NCBI GenBank assembly: GCA_949825065.1
Contig: OX463862.1
Coordinates: forward strand, 16,673,592 to 16,737,591
DNA length: 64,000 bases
Source: Odontocerum albicorne
Lineage: Eukaryota; Arthropoda; Insecta; Trichoptera; Odontoceridae
Direction: 5' to 3'
A program made the position numbers and the translations under genes. The notes under the pieces are model-generated. The model saw only the letters and a program-made list of their open reading frames with translations, was not told the DNA's origin and made no database searches. This document shows, in pieces, positions 23,301 to 35,100 of the stretch. Position 1 is the stretch's first letter, and the number at the start of each line of letters is the position of its first letter.

Positions 23301-24059
23301 ACATGCAATTAAAATGATTTCCAGTGTTTTTATGATGACTTTTTTGTATAATTTCCAGTCCGTACACCGATGATTCCATACGTGAGTATGTATGCTAATG
23401 ATTTGCAAGGGTCAAGAAAAGGACTTGCACAAAGTACGTCCAACAGTCTTTTTGTATTGTTTATTTTTCTCAGTATCGAGTGCAAAAATATGTCGTATTC
23501 TTATAGGAATTACAATCATTCACGGTTCATTAATATACGATAGTTTATATAAAAAAATCTTAACTATATTTCATAACCTAGCAATTAAATATTTATTTTA
23601 CACTTTCATGCAAAAATATTTAGTATATTTATTGCTTTACTTTTTTTCGATTCAGCAGCCTATCAATTTATTTTGTTCAACAAGTTTTGTTTAACTAATT
23701 ATTGTTGGTATCCATGAATGTGTTTTTAATGAAGTGCATGAAAATAATATTTGGAAAAGCTAAGAAGAATTAAAATAAAAGATAAATCTCAAAGAAAATA
23801 AGGATCAGAATGGATATTGTATAGGATTTAAGGAAAAAGAATATTTCAGAAAATTCTTATTTAGTTTATTTTCAACACTTGAAGACCCGATCAAAATTAT
23901 GACAACTTTTCTTAGCATCTTTCTTGTTTTTGAGAGATTTTAATTTTTGTGAAGGGTTTACTAAAATGCCTATACTTTTAAGAATATTCTAACGAGAGTT
24001 TGTACATTTGTTTGAAATACTTCCATAATTTAGTTAAGTAAGATAACTCTGCTAAAATC
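23301..24059. other. Unassigned AT-rich sequence
   Basis: One 100-codon + frame (23392-23694) without motif or homology. Nothing supported. Confidence 0.4.
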
Positions 24060-24310
24060 CTCCTTTATAGTGAGCTACTTTACACACTTCTTACACATGT
24101 ATTGGGTCTCACTTCGCTTTTTGTGCTTAGCACATACCTCGCAAGTTCTGCAGGGTTTTTCTTTTTTGTCATTTGATGAAATACATATCAGCATATATTC
24201 AGACATACTTTTTAACAACCTATAAGGAGGATCATGCAAATTCTTTATTCTATTTGAACCCGGAGACTGTAGTTGGCCTCCAGATTCACATGTCAAAATC
24301 TTCAAGATCT
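24060..24310 (-). pseudogene. piggyBac transposase C-terminal cysteine-rich fragment
   Basis: Minus frame 24305-24075 ends KPCRTCEVCAKHKKRSETQY followed by MCKKC, the paired CxxC zinc-binding pattern that ends piggyBac/PGBD transposases. The catalytic domain is missing upstream. Confidence 0.78.
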
Positions 24311-24393
24311 AACACTTCATTGCACATTGATGAAGTAACGTCATAATCTCCATCATAAATCAATTTATGCATATTTCATTATCTAGGGTAGGG

Positions 24394-24475
24394 GGTCTCC
24401 AAACTACGGCCCGCGAGCACCACCAAGCCGGCCCGCGGAAGCGGGCCGGATGTGCCCGGTATCCGGCTCGTCATA
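24394..24475. mobile_element. hAT-type terminal fragment
   Basis: 'ggggtctccaaactacggcc' then 'cgcgagc' is a classic hAT/Charlie-like terminal sequence; GC-rich against an AT-rich background. The partner end was not found. Confidence 0.5.
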
Positions 24476-24844
24476 GTTTATTTTGATTACATTGTAAAAT
24501 TTACAGTGTAAGTAAATCATGCAAAATAATAATCAGATGTTTTTATTTAACGATCAATTAAGAAACACAATAACTGATATACAGTACTGTGCGAATTAAT
24601 GGAATATAAGTTATTTTTTACGTATACCAACAATGTTATGTTAATTTTGACAGTTGTAAAAATGTTAAAGCTGTTATAAAAGATAAAGGAGAATATATAT
24701 CATATCAAATATAACTATCAAAGCGTTTAATTTTGATTTTCTTAATTACTCCAAAAATGGATGCCATGGCCTTATCTTCCCTATTTTATTTTAAGCCATA
24801 TCATAAACATATTTTAACATGTACTGTATGCAAAGGAAGGGTTT

Positions 24845-24975
24845 TATATAGTTCATAAGGGCGCTGTTATAGCTGCTAGATGTGATTTGTTTAGTAATAG
24901 TGGGTTCGAGTCCCGAGCTATAGCGCCCTGGAGGAGAGTTTGCTTTCTAAACGGCGCAATATAAAATTATCATTT
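24845..24975 (+). mobile_element. SINE-2, plus strand
   Basis: tRNA-like head (gctgttatagctgctag), B box GGTTCGAGTCC, and the body 'ggaggagagtttgctttcta' then 'aacggcgcaatataaaatta'. Related pieces occur at 7270, 11890, 16040, 22010 and 51365. Confidence 0.7.
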
Positions 24976-25609
24976 TAATTAATGAAAAGTCTGGCACGAT
25001 ATTTTGATATTTGATCATATTTTTAAAAATTAAAAGTTAACAATTTGTAGGCGTCTATCCAATAACGCCTTACTAGCATCAAGATACCGAACAACTTTAA
25101 CACCTTTTTTCTTGAATCTTCGAAAAAACTTTAGTTTCACTTTTTGGTGTTATGTTTTATGTAAAAAGAAATAAAATAAGTGTTTTATTTATTTATTTTA
25201 TTTATTTTTACATACTTTAAGACCTGATCAAATTCAAAACAACCTTACCCAGTACCCGACTTTTCTGTAAACACGTATTCAAAATACTTTAAACTGTCCG
25301 GATTCTGCTAATTTTTACAACATCGTAATTATCATACTATTATAGGAGCATAGTAAATTTCCAAAAAGATATAGTTTTTTCTTATGTCAATATTTTCATT
25401 GATAATAACTCATTCATTTTTTATTAAACATTAATGTACTTTTTATCTCTTTCAATTGTAATAAAAAATTAATGTACTTTTTATCTTTTTCAATTGTAAT
25501 CTTATGTACTTACGTATTATTTTCATTTGTTGTTTGTTCTTTTTAATGGATATTGAATTTTATACTTCATATATGTCCTTCGTGGCCTATGTTGCTTTTG
25601 TAATTCTTT
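24976..25609. other. Unassigned AT-rich sequence
   Basis: Contains a 46-bp direct duplication ('taatgtactttttatctctt') at 25431-25500. No gene. Confidence 0.4.
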
Positions 25610-25895
25610 CACGATCACCGTGGCCTGGTTGGCAAGACGCCTGTCTTTTAGCCCGGAAGTTAAGGGTTCGGTTCCCGTTGGAACATAGATGTTATTTTCC
25701 ATAACGTAAATGGAAGTCGTGGAAGAGGAAGAATGAGATAACAGTGGTTTTAACTAAGTGAATGATATTTTGAAAGACAATTAAAGAGGATAAGGAATCG
25801 AAGGAATTATATGAAAAATGTATGGATATAGATGTCGAGAAAAAAAGCATGCCATGCCTACCTCGACAGTAAAACTGCGTGATGGTATGTAATGT
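25610..25895 (+). mobile_element. SINE-1 head joined to RTE tail fragment
   Basis: 25615-25695 is a clear tRNA-like head (gtggcctggttggcaagacg; B box GGTTCGGTTCCC). From 25705 the sequence is the RTE coding end (RGRGRMR, RNRRNYMKN, then a C..YLDSKTA tail). Confidence 0.7.
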
Positions 25896-26226
25896 GTAGT
25901 CTCAATTTAAAAAAAAAAGATTATTTAGTTTTTCCTTTCCACAAAGATTTGTTAATAATGTATTCGCATATATTTATTATAAAAAGCATGCATTTCGTGT
26001 ATTGAATATTTCTTAACACACGAGTACATAAAAATAAGTAAATTATTTGTACCAATTTATCACTATTTCGTAATATTGTTTAACGTAAAAAGCGTTTTGA
26101 TTAAGAATTTGTTAGATAACACATTATTCATATGATCCACAAAAAAATTAGGTAACATGATCTTTGAAAGTGTTTTTAAAAACACGATGCCAATAATATT
26201 TCATAAATTTAATGCAGGGGACAAGG

Positions 26227-26865
26227 TTAACCTTTCCCTTCCTGTGCCAAAAAAATCCGCCCGTTCCGGTGATGTGTATTCAATACACATGCAAAAATGA
26301 GCGATTTAAAATCGAAAAAAATAGAATATTCATAGCTAATCGCTAAAATTCATTAAATTTGAAGTCAAGAGTGATAACAATTTAAATTTAATTGCTGAAA
26401 AAATGAAAAAAAAAAACATCGGACGACGTTCACAAAACGGGCGAAGCGACCACCTCGAACGAAAGCCCGCTGGCTAGAGAAGAAAAGAAAGAGAAGCGAA
26501 AGAACTGAGGTTCTATTTCTTGCGTTCCCATATACCGAAGTAGAGTGAGAGTGAGACGTGAATAGCGTCGCTTCCTCACCCATAGCGATTTTTTTAGAAT
26601 GAATATACCAACGTCCCACACTGGCACACGTTTGATTGTATTGGTGAATTTATTCCCGATTTTCACAAATTCACCATATCTCTGATATAGCCGATAAGTG
26701 CTAATTATTATTAATATTTTTTTTTTATTCAATGCGTAAATGTATGTACTCGTATTACGGAGGAATACCTAAAATCTGAACCCAGTATTTATTATATTTA
26801 TAGAGATATTAAAGTTTTTAGACGCAATGTGTACTAGTTACACATCACAGGACAGGAAGGGTTAA
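26227..26865. mobile_element. piggyBac-like non-autonomous element (TTAA-flanked)
   Basis: Left end TTAA + cctttcccttcctgtgcc, right end ggacaggaaggg + TTAA; both target sites are TTAA. A sub-terminal inverted pair is present (ggtgatgtgtatt at about 26270, acacatcac at about 26841). The interior is non-coding for transposase, though two overlapping minus frames (26365-26732) exist. About 640 bp. Confidence 0.75.
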
Positions 26866-27734
26866 TAGCGCACTAAGAACTGTTTTTACTAATAAATCAG
26901 TTACTTTGTATTGTTATTCTCAGAGTTTGGGCCGATCAACACCTCAGAATAAATGAAATCTCATGAAAACGTTTGTCAGCGGTCGTGTACATCAATAATA
27001 TTTGTCATTTTTGTCCGATCCACTTCAATATGGTTCAAACTCCGAGACAAAAGATGTTGTTTATTTTTTAATATCTATTATTAGCAAGTTTATAATAAAA
27101 AGGACATAAAGATTAATTAATAGGTTAAGTAATTCATTATTTTTCATTTACAAATCTTCTTAGAACGCCAAACCGGAATTTTTCGGTATATTATCTTAAA
27201 AAATACACTCGTTTAAAAATTATCTATAATTTCATTGAAATTATAGATAATACATATTGACGTTATTATTTTAATGCGTGTTAACATGAAAAAATGTGGT
27301 TTTTAATGTTTTGGGTGCAAGAAAAAAACTCGTGTAATAAAACGCGCGAAAAATTTACGCGCCGAAAAAAAGTTGATCGACGGCGCTTAACACTGAAATC
27401 TTGAGTTGTATTTGCGCGAACAGTCTTTTTACTTGTGTTTACAGAACTGCGTGTTTTTCTTTAATTTTTTCCTTTCAAATTGATTCTAACCCATTTCACT
27501 AAGAGTGTCATCTTTAAATGGGCATTCACGCTCAAGGAAAGAAAAAAAAATAGTAAATGTATTTATAATACACCGATAAATCAGTACATGCGCTCACACA
27601 TACACTGAAATACACCAGTATAGGGAGATAACCTAAGTTGTACAATAATAATTGTGTTCTGTCGTAAACAGTACAATCTAAAGGATTTAATTTTATATAT
27701 TTTTAAAGAGACCTTTAGTGAGAACTGGACAGGA
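26866..27734. other. Unassigned sequence with a perfect hairpin
   Basis: attatctataattt-cattg-aaattatagataat at about 27219-27251 is a perfect 14-bp-arm hairpin. A CpG-containing patch (cgcgcgaaaaatttacgcgcc, about 27343-27363) stands out from the AT-rich surroundings. No gene. Confidence 0.45.
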
Positions 27735-27830
27735 TTTTTTTAGTCAGTTTTCTAACGTTTATGGAAGAATACTCCTGAATCAGAAGACAGTCATCTTATC
27801 AACTTGACCACGAAGGTCGTTAACTGATGA
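27735..27830 (-). mobile_element. SINE-1, minus strand, diverged
   Basis: 'gacagtcatcttatcaactt' and 'gaccacgaaggtcgtt' complement the SINE-1 A-box region and start. Confidence 0.55.
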
Positions 27831-27845
27831 TCTAATCATCATCAC

Positions 27846-28130
27846 CTCTGTTGTTCTTTATTACTGAGAGTCATGGTCTATGGAATGTCGATGGTACAGG
27901 TTGCGACGACAACACGTCTTCATTCATCTCGGTCACTTCTCGTTTGTGCAGCAGTGTACAGGTTTGCCCCAGTTAAAATTCTTCACCTTATCACTTCATC
28001 TCATTGGCACTTTGTCTTTGCCTCTTCATCCTGACACACTTCCTATGACCACTAATTTCTACAGGTTATCTGAATCACATCTGGAAATAATCATCACCAC
28101 TCGAACACGGAATGACCTTATTGAATGAAT
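27846..28130. repeat. Possible low-copy repeat, related to 32250-32830
   Basis: 'attcatctcggtc' and 'tcatctcat' text resembles the diverged units in intron 1. The 82-codon + frame here (27880-28128) has no motif. Confidence 0.3.
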
Positions 28131-28265
28131 TTTCCAACATCTTCCATATCTCGATGGATAAATTGAGGATTGAACTCCTCAATAAAATTTGTAGGTAAAA
28201 CTGGACCACTTTCCACAGAGAATCCTGAGTAACATTATTACTGTAGGAATTATATTATATTAGAG

Positions 28266-28600
28266 ATGCATGGCTGCGCGGTAACACACTGAACTTCCGT
28301 GCAGACGGTTGCAGGCTCAAACCCCGCGCTATGCTACTCCCCTCAAATGACGCAGGTATTTTTTTCCGCCTAGTATTCGGGAGCATAAGGATACCTATGA
28401 CTTCGTTCATATCTATTTTCTCAACAAAAATCGTCGTCTCCCTTTTATGTACAATCGGATTCGGTACATCAGTGTGGCCGGTGAGTTTGCTGGTGAGTTA
28501 CGGCTCACTGACTTAAAAAAAAACCAACTCCACGGTACAGTTGCGCTTTCCAATATAATTGACGTTGGAATGACGAGGCGATTCTCGACTATGAGGTCCA
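28266..28600 (+). mobile_element. SINE-3, longest copy (tRNA-like head plus body)
   Basis: Head with gctgcgcggtaacacactga and B box GGCTCAAACCC, then a body with cctagtattcgggagcataa, gtggccggtgagtttgctgg and a 3' end near gattctcgactatgagg. Body parts recur at 33805-34390, 44865-45115 (inverted) and 61915-62115 (inverted). The shared order defines one family of about 335 bp. Confidence 0.75.
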
Positions 28601-28632
28601 TTCACACTCTAAATAATTAATTTTATTTTTGT

Positions 28633-28770
28633 AGTTTGTTTTATCAAACACTGTTTATTCCACTTTTTGTAACGGTATAACCCTACTGTTTCAAGGCTTT
28701 CACCTCATCATCAGGGGAGCACAAACGAGACATGCATCTCTTTAAACCTCCACAATGTTAATGCCTTAAC
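28633..28770 (-). mobile_element. Foldback family F, single inverted arm
   Basis: tttgttttatcaaacactgt, ttattccactttttgtaacg, ttcaaggctttcacctcatc, then gggagcacaaac: the complement of the arm at 12318-12430. Confidence 0.85.
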
Positions 28771-28919
28771 TATAAACTAATAATTAATTTTATTTTGATT
28801 GATGCACTTCGGTTACAGCTGTATGAAATATAAACAAGATAAAAAATTAAATATGCCGATAAATTTATATTATTTATATATTACACTAAATATTTTCTCT
28901 CCTCAGTTTGTTTTTAGAT

Positions 28920-29170
28920 TTGTAGTGTGGTACACTCATCAGTGTCTCTAGGTACACTAGTCAGTGCCTCTAGGTACACTCGTCAAATTCTCTAGGTACG
29001 CTTGTTGTAAATCTCATTAATGTTTTTTTTTTAATAACTCAAAAAATGTTTTTTTTTAATCACTTAATTTAATACATAGCCTAAATGTTTTTTTTATAAT
29101 AACTTAATTTAATACATAGTGTAAATGTTTTTTTTTTATAACAACTTAATTTAATATGTTACATAGTGAA
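28920..29170. repeat. Two adjacent small tandem repeats
   Basis: 28930-29000: 'ctctaggtacact' units of about 28 bp, three to four copies. 29020-29170: 'aatgttttttttataa' + 'cttaatttaatacatag' units of about 50 bp, three copies. Confidence 0.8.
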
Positions 29171-29263
29171 ACGTTATAGTGTAAAAGGCTGTGTTAAAAA
29201 TCCTGTGTTTCTGAAAAAAATCTTCAAAAGTTTTAAATTTTTTTTAATGCATAACAACAATAA

Positions 29264-29400
29264 CCTCCGTGGCTTAGTTGGTAAGACGTTTGTCTTTCAA
29301 TTCAGGAGTTACAACTTTGATTCCCATTGAGACACAGATTTATGAAAAGAATTCCAGTCTGTGTTTCACTTAATTAATTTATTTTCATTCAAAATAAAGG
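29264..29400 (+). mobile_element. SINE-1, plus strand
   Basis: 'acctccgtggcttagttggt' (A box) followed by 'aactttgattcccattga' (degenerate B box) and the cagtctgtgtttcacttaat junction. Confidence 0.8.
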
Positions 29401-31564
29401 CTTAGGCCCAATCATACTGAAATTTTAACTAAAAAAAGATTAAATATTTGATTTTTTTAAAATTAAAAAATCACTTAAAAGTAGTGTTAAGTGCTTTCCG
29501 ACGTCTCCAATCTTCGAAAAAAAAACTTTTACTTTTGATCATGTCATATGAAATATGTCAATATCTAAAGTAGTCCCGTTTAGAAGAGTTAAGGCTTTGA
29601 ACAGACATAGAGACTGAGATACCATTCTTACGTGTGTGATTGAGAACAGTCTTGTGTAATTATTAGCAACATTCAACGCTAATCTTTCTAGCAATTCTAG
29701 TTTGTTTAATAACACCTTTATGGATGGTTGGAAGAGATTGCCACATGATTACTCCGCCACGTTGTACTCTTATACATAGTATATTGCTAGGACCTTTTTC
29801 CACATCCTTAAGATTTTTTTTTCTTTAAAACATCTTGTGTCTGTTATTCCACGATAAGAAAAGTGTTAATTTTGAATATTTTACGATTTATTAATTAATT
29901 TACAATATAATAACATATTATCTAATAAAAATCTTAATTACCCAATTTCCTACGAAACAATCTGTGTTGAGTTGGGCAACAAGGTTGATAACAAGGATAA
30001 GCCCTGAACTCATCTATTCCTTAGTATATAAACAGCACATCTCATGGATCCATCTCTACAATAGATTTTAAATTAAGTATTGTGGAATTTTATGTAACAG
30101 CTGAACTAAAATCATTTATATTTCAGATCTAGGATAATGTGACTTACACCACTTTGACTTTGACCGGCTTATATTTTAAAAGGCATGTGCTTTGAACACA
30201 CCTTTTCCACATACTCATATATTAAACGGCACGTATCTCGAACTCATCAGTTTTTTAACGGCCCTCTTGATCTAACTCTGGTAAGATAAGCTTGAACAGT
30301 TATTTGGCAATCAATTATCAGATATTCTACGTGCATAGATAATTCACTCAAACTAAATTATATTACTGTTTCAATTATTCCACAAATTAAGTGTATTTTC
30401 TTTGTCGGGAATTTATTTCCTTTTTTAGTATTTTTCTTCCACAAATTATTTGATTTTCGTCTCATTCCCGGTTGATAAAATTTTGATTACATTCCCAAAT
30501 ACGAATTGAATCATCCAAGTAAAATTGATAAAATTTTCATCAAAATTATCTGACCGATAAGTAAAACATTAATGGATTATTCGATTAAACAATTTGATTA
30601 CTTTTAGATTAGAAATGATAAATCCTTACGTTGGTTTATTTTTCACTTTGTAAGCATAATTAATAAATGGATGTACGAGTATATATGTAAAAAGTATCTA
30701 GCCCACGTTTTATGTGTTTTGATTTTTTGCTATTACAACTTTTACAATATTCATCTTTTTACAATAATTGAAATATGAACCAAATATTACAAGTATATTA
30801 CAATGCAAAAAAATGCCATTTTGTGGATATAGTATATAGAACCACTTCACTAGGCAAGGCCTGTGGTCTCATTCCTTAATAAAAAAAATGATATATTTGT
30901 TCTAATTACAAAAACACTCAGCTGAAACATTTACAACCTAACAATTACTTCTTCATTTTCATAATTCCTTCCACATCTTAATAATCACATTAAAATCATT
31001 CGCATCAGTCATTCACGCACATGTCTATGTGGAGACCTCCAAAAGTTCCTCACTTCTCCTCACTCTTGCCCTGTAAAATAGCCTTTTTGTTACATATTTT
31101 TTATATTAAAAGGTGCTATATGGACTGCTCTCAAATTACATATGTGTGAAATCATGAGATTGGAATAAGATTCAAATCATATTCAACATCAATACGCATA
31201 TTATTTAACAAATTTAAATTTGATTAAAAAAAATATAAAAACATATAAATATAACCTAAAAAACACATTATAATTCTTTAATTATTTTTTCCAGATGAAA
31301 TTATTGGTGATGCTGAATTAAAAATAATCAAATTGAAATAAATAATTATTTACTAGTGCCGAAAGGAATTGAAAAACTACTTAAAATTACGTTAAGTTTA
31401 TAAACGTGTTTGAAGAAATAAAAAAAAACAAAATGGAACTTGATAAATGTATAAATAATACAAAAACAAAATTGAAATTGAAACATTATAATCAAAATAT
31501 TATAAATAGTTACGATACAAACAATGTATGACATGAGTTGTAAATAATTTAAAAAAAAGTTACC
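29401..31564. other. AT-rich region upstream of the transporter start; no coding feature
   Basis: About 2.1 kb before the start codon with no credible exon. A LINE/SINE-type tail (ggttggaagagattgcc) lies at about 29732. The remainder is AT-rich and unique in appearance. Promoter and any 5' UTR exon should lie here or further upstream, but no TATA box or initiator could be assigned with confidence. Confidence 0.5.
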
Positions 31565-32176
31565 ATGACAAAAAACGGTAATAAAATGTCTGGTATTGAT
31601 TTCGACGAAGTTCTGGTGGCAGTGGGTGAAAAAGGACGATACCAGACTATTATGTTCTTCATTCTATGTATACCGGCAACTCTACCTGTTGCTTTTCTGG
31701 CTTTCTCCAACGTCTTTACAAATGCAACACCAGACCATTGGTGTCAGCCACCTCCAAGATTTAGAAACTTAAATCTATCTGAAGCAGACATGAAGTATCT
31801 GACCATCCCCTTTCGAACAAGGGGAGATGGCGAAAGAGTCTTTAGTCATTGTACTATGTACGATACAAACTCTTCAATATATCTGAATAAAGTTTTTGGT
31901 GACGATATTAGAACTATTTCAGAATATAATTTAAAGATATCTCAAACGATAGATGGATTTGACAGTGAAAGAACTTCTGATGGAAAACTATTCGGTGATA
32001 AAAATAATAATAGTTATTTTAGTGAACATGTGCGTAAAAGTGACGATATAAGATTAAGTGATCACTGGAAAAGAAGACTGGAAATGTTGATGGAGAATGA
32101 CAGCCTGGAGACGGTCAGCTGTCGATATGGATGGGTCTACGATACAACGTATTATGACTATACTTTGGTAACCCAG
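31565..32176 (+). CDS. SLC22 transporter exon 1 (residues 1-204)
   Basis: Start context acc-ATG-a has A at -3, and an in-frame stop lies 15 bp upstream. The exon encodes a short cytoplasmic N-terminus with the family-like IDFDEVLVAVGEKGRYQ, TM1 (about 29-51), then an extracellular loop. The loop opens with NATPDHWC, as in other SLC22 proteins, and has sequons at N53, N70, N102, N148 and N178. It continues to SCRYGWVYD before the splice. The stretch at about 105-175 is acidic, polar and low in complexity, so the loop is longer than usual. The donor is CAG|gttagt at 32177, phase 0; reading on gives only 15 more residues before a stop. Confidence 0.95.
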
Positions 32177-35100
32177 GTTAGTATTCTATGGATTTTGATT
32201 TATTCAATTTGTTTATTCTTATAAGTTGTGTTCCTCATAGCTAAATGTTGTGGATGATACCCAGATTGACTGGAACTAAGTGGATGGTTTACATATATTC
32301 ATCTCGGTCGTGAGCCCTGATGAGTGTAGCACTCAATGAGGAACTAGCCATCTCTCACCTTGCTGAATACTGTCATTTTGCTAGATGCTTCTCAACACTT
32401 TCAGTCACTGTCAGCTTCTTCAGAATATCTACATCTCTTCTAATAACATGTTTATAGTATAACGACTGGAACTGAGTGGATGATTCACTTTTACTCCTCT
32501 AGGTCCTGAGTCATGATCACAGTATTACTCGACGAGAAGTCAGTCATCTCATTGATTAAGTATCTCCACATATACATCTCTTTCAGCAACATGTCCGTAG
32601 TATAATGACTGTAACTGAGCGGGTAAATCTCCTATATTTTTCCCGATCTTGAGCCATAATGAGAGTGTATCACACCATTAGGAGTCAATCATGTCTTTGA
32701 TATAGTCTTTCCACTTTTTTGGAGATTGTCCTCTTGCTTCTCCCGCAATAGTTTCAGTCATTAACAGTTTATCCAAATAGTTTTCATCTCTTTAAGTAAC
32801 ATGGTCAAAGGATAACAGTATTTATAAACTGCTGATCAACTTCTCAGTTAATCTTAAAAAAGAAGCTAACCAATAAATCTCTGACCACTTCTCCATATGC
32901 TTTCTTTATCTTTGATGTGCTATATATAGCTCTTGACAGATTTTGACTCCTTACTAAAACGTACCTCATTTCAATGGACCCTCGGAGATTCTCGATCCAA
33001 CTAAAAGTTTAAAAAAACGTTACTTCATGTTCCTAGAAGCGCAAAATAGTAAATCTTAGTTCTTTAAGCACAAAACGACTAAAATGCCACTATTGGGACT
33101 ACAAAGCACCAAAGGGTCAAAAATGCTACTTCTTGGTTCTTAAAATGCAAGTGTCAAACGTGCTCTTTATTGGTTCTTAAAGCGCAAAAGTATTAACGAT
33201 TCTTACTGGTATAGTACTTAAAGCGCAAAACGGTTAAAAATGCTTTTTCTTGGTTCGTAAAGTGCAAAAAAGTAAAAAAATGTTCCATCTTGGTTCTTAA
33301 AACGCAAAAGTGTCAAAAAAGCTACGTGTCCTTGTCTAGAGGACGTGTCCTTGTCTAAGCTACGTGTAAGTGTCAAAAACACAAATTTTGTCTATTTAAT
33401 CGCAAATGCATCAAAGATACGCAAAAGTGTCAAAAATGTCACTTCTAGTCCTTTAAAGCGCAATAATGTCAAAAATTTGAAAAAGTGTCAAAAAGTTCAC
33501 TTCTTGTTCCTTATAGTGCAACAATGCCAAAAAATCCCATTTCTTGGACCTTAAGACTTTCATTTAGATGTATTTTAAATAAACTATAAACTTTCTCTCT
33601 CTCTCCTTCTCCCTCTTTTCTCTTCTTCTCCTTATCCATTATGTTACTGCCTCATGTATAGCTTGTCAATAAACATTTTTTTATATATTTATCTTGGTTA
33701 GGTGGTTAATTTCTTGTATTGTTCGAATCAGTTATCTTAGTTCCGTCTATGCATAGTGTTAAAAATTAATCCAAATTATTATTTGTATGCTATCGTCGTT
33801 GTTGCAGAGCCTTGAAGTCGAGGATCCTCACACCATACCAACGTCATTTTAGTTGGAAAGCGAAACTGCGCCGCAGAGTTTTGTTTCTTAATTTTTTATC
33901 TTCTTTAAGCGAGTGAGCCATTGCACACCAGCAAACTTATCGGCCACCCCGCTGTGCTGTATCCAATAGAGCACCGATTTTAGACGATCGAAGCTCAGCG
34001 GCATCTTTTTTCTTTTCTTTTTTTGCAGCAATAAATAATCTGGCTATGACCATTTTAGTATTTACTTAAAGCGAGTGAGCCATTGCACATCAGAAAACTC
34101 ACCGGCCACCCCGCTGTGCTGTATTCGACAGCGCAGCGATTTTAGACGATCGAAGCTCATCGGCGTGTTTTTTCTTTTTTTTTGCAGCAATAAATAATCT
34201 GGCTATGCCCATTTTAGTATTTACTTTAAGCGAGTGAGCCGTTGCACACCAACAAACTCACCGCCCCCCCTGGTATGCTGTACCCGATAGTGCACCGATT
34301 TTAGACGATCAAAGCTCACTGGCGAGTTTTTTTCTTTTTTTTTGCGGCAGTAAATAATCTGGCTATGGCCATTTTAGAATTTATGTACTATATATTATTC
34401 TATTTAGCAACGACACCAATAACTCAAGACAATACTGGACATGTGCTATGTGAAGTATTTATATGTAAAATGATAGTGTAGTGAACTGGCAACATAATAT
34501 AATACTATCGGCGGGGTCTAAGAATGTCAATCAAAAATTCACTGAACCAAAACAATCAATTCCAACATCATGTTGTTGTCCTTCGTATTTCATATTCATT
34601 ATTGCCAAGTTTTTACATTCGTAGATATAAAAAATATAAAAACATAATTTATAAAACTTACGTGTGTCAACAATTATAAAATAGTTTAAAAAATATTTAG
34701 CTTTTTCAATTTGTTTAGTCAAACACCATTTATTCTACTTTATACTCGTATATGGTGGCACAACAATAACCGCAATTTTAAATTTAAATTAAGTTCTGCA
34801 ATAGTGTACCGCTGCATGATTAATTAATGGGTTATGTAAATGACGTATGCCCATTATAAATATTATACGTTTGACAACTCAAAATGGTGGCTAATTTAAA
34901 ATTGCAGTTTTTGTTGCGCCACTATATAACGGTATACCTAACCATACCGATTTCAAGGTTTTTACTTATAATCAAGGGAGCATAAACAAAATTGAGTTAT
35001 GTATGAATTGGTACCGACAAAAAAAAAAAAAAAAAAAAAAAGGTACCGACATACACATACATGCTTCTAACGTTAAACAATCGGTCTGGGGATTGTGGCT

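Noticed and set aside
24075..24305. Possible host zinc-finger protein because of CxxC pairs
   Set aside because: The spacing and ending match the piggyBac transposase tail, and there is no additional coding sequence.
25615..25690. Possible genuine tRNA gene (clear A and B boxes)
   Set aside because: Cloverleaf stems do not pair fully, and the same head recurs many times with SINE body and tail, so it is a tRNA-derived SINE.
26365..26732. Two overlapping minus-strand frames of 84 and 100 codons
   Set aside because: They lie inside the TTAA-bounded element, do not resemble transposase, and overlap each other in different frames.
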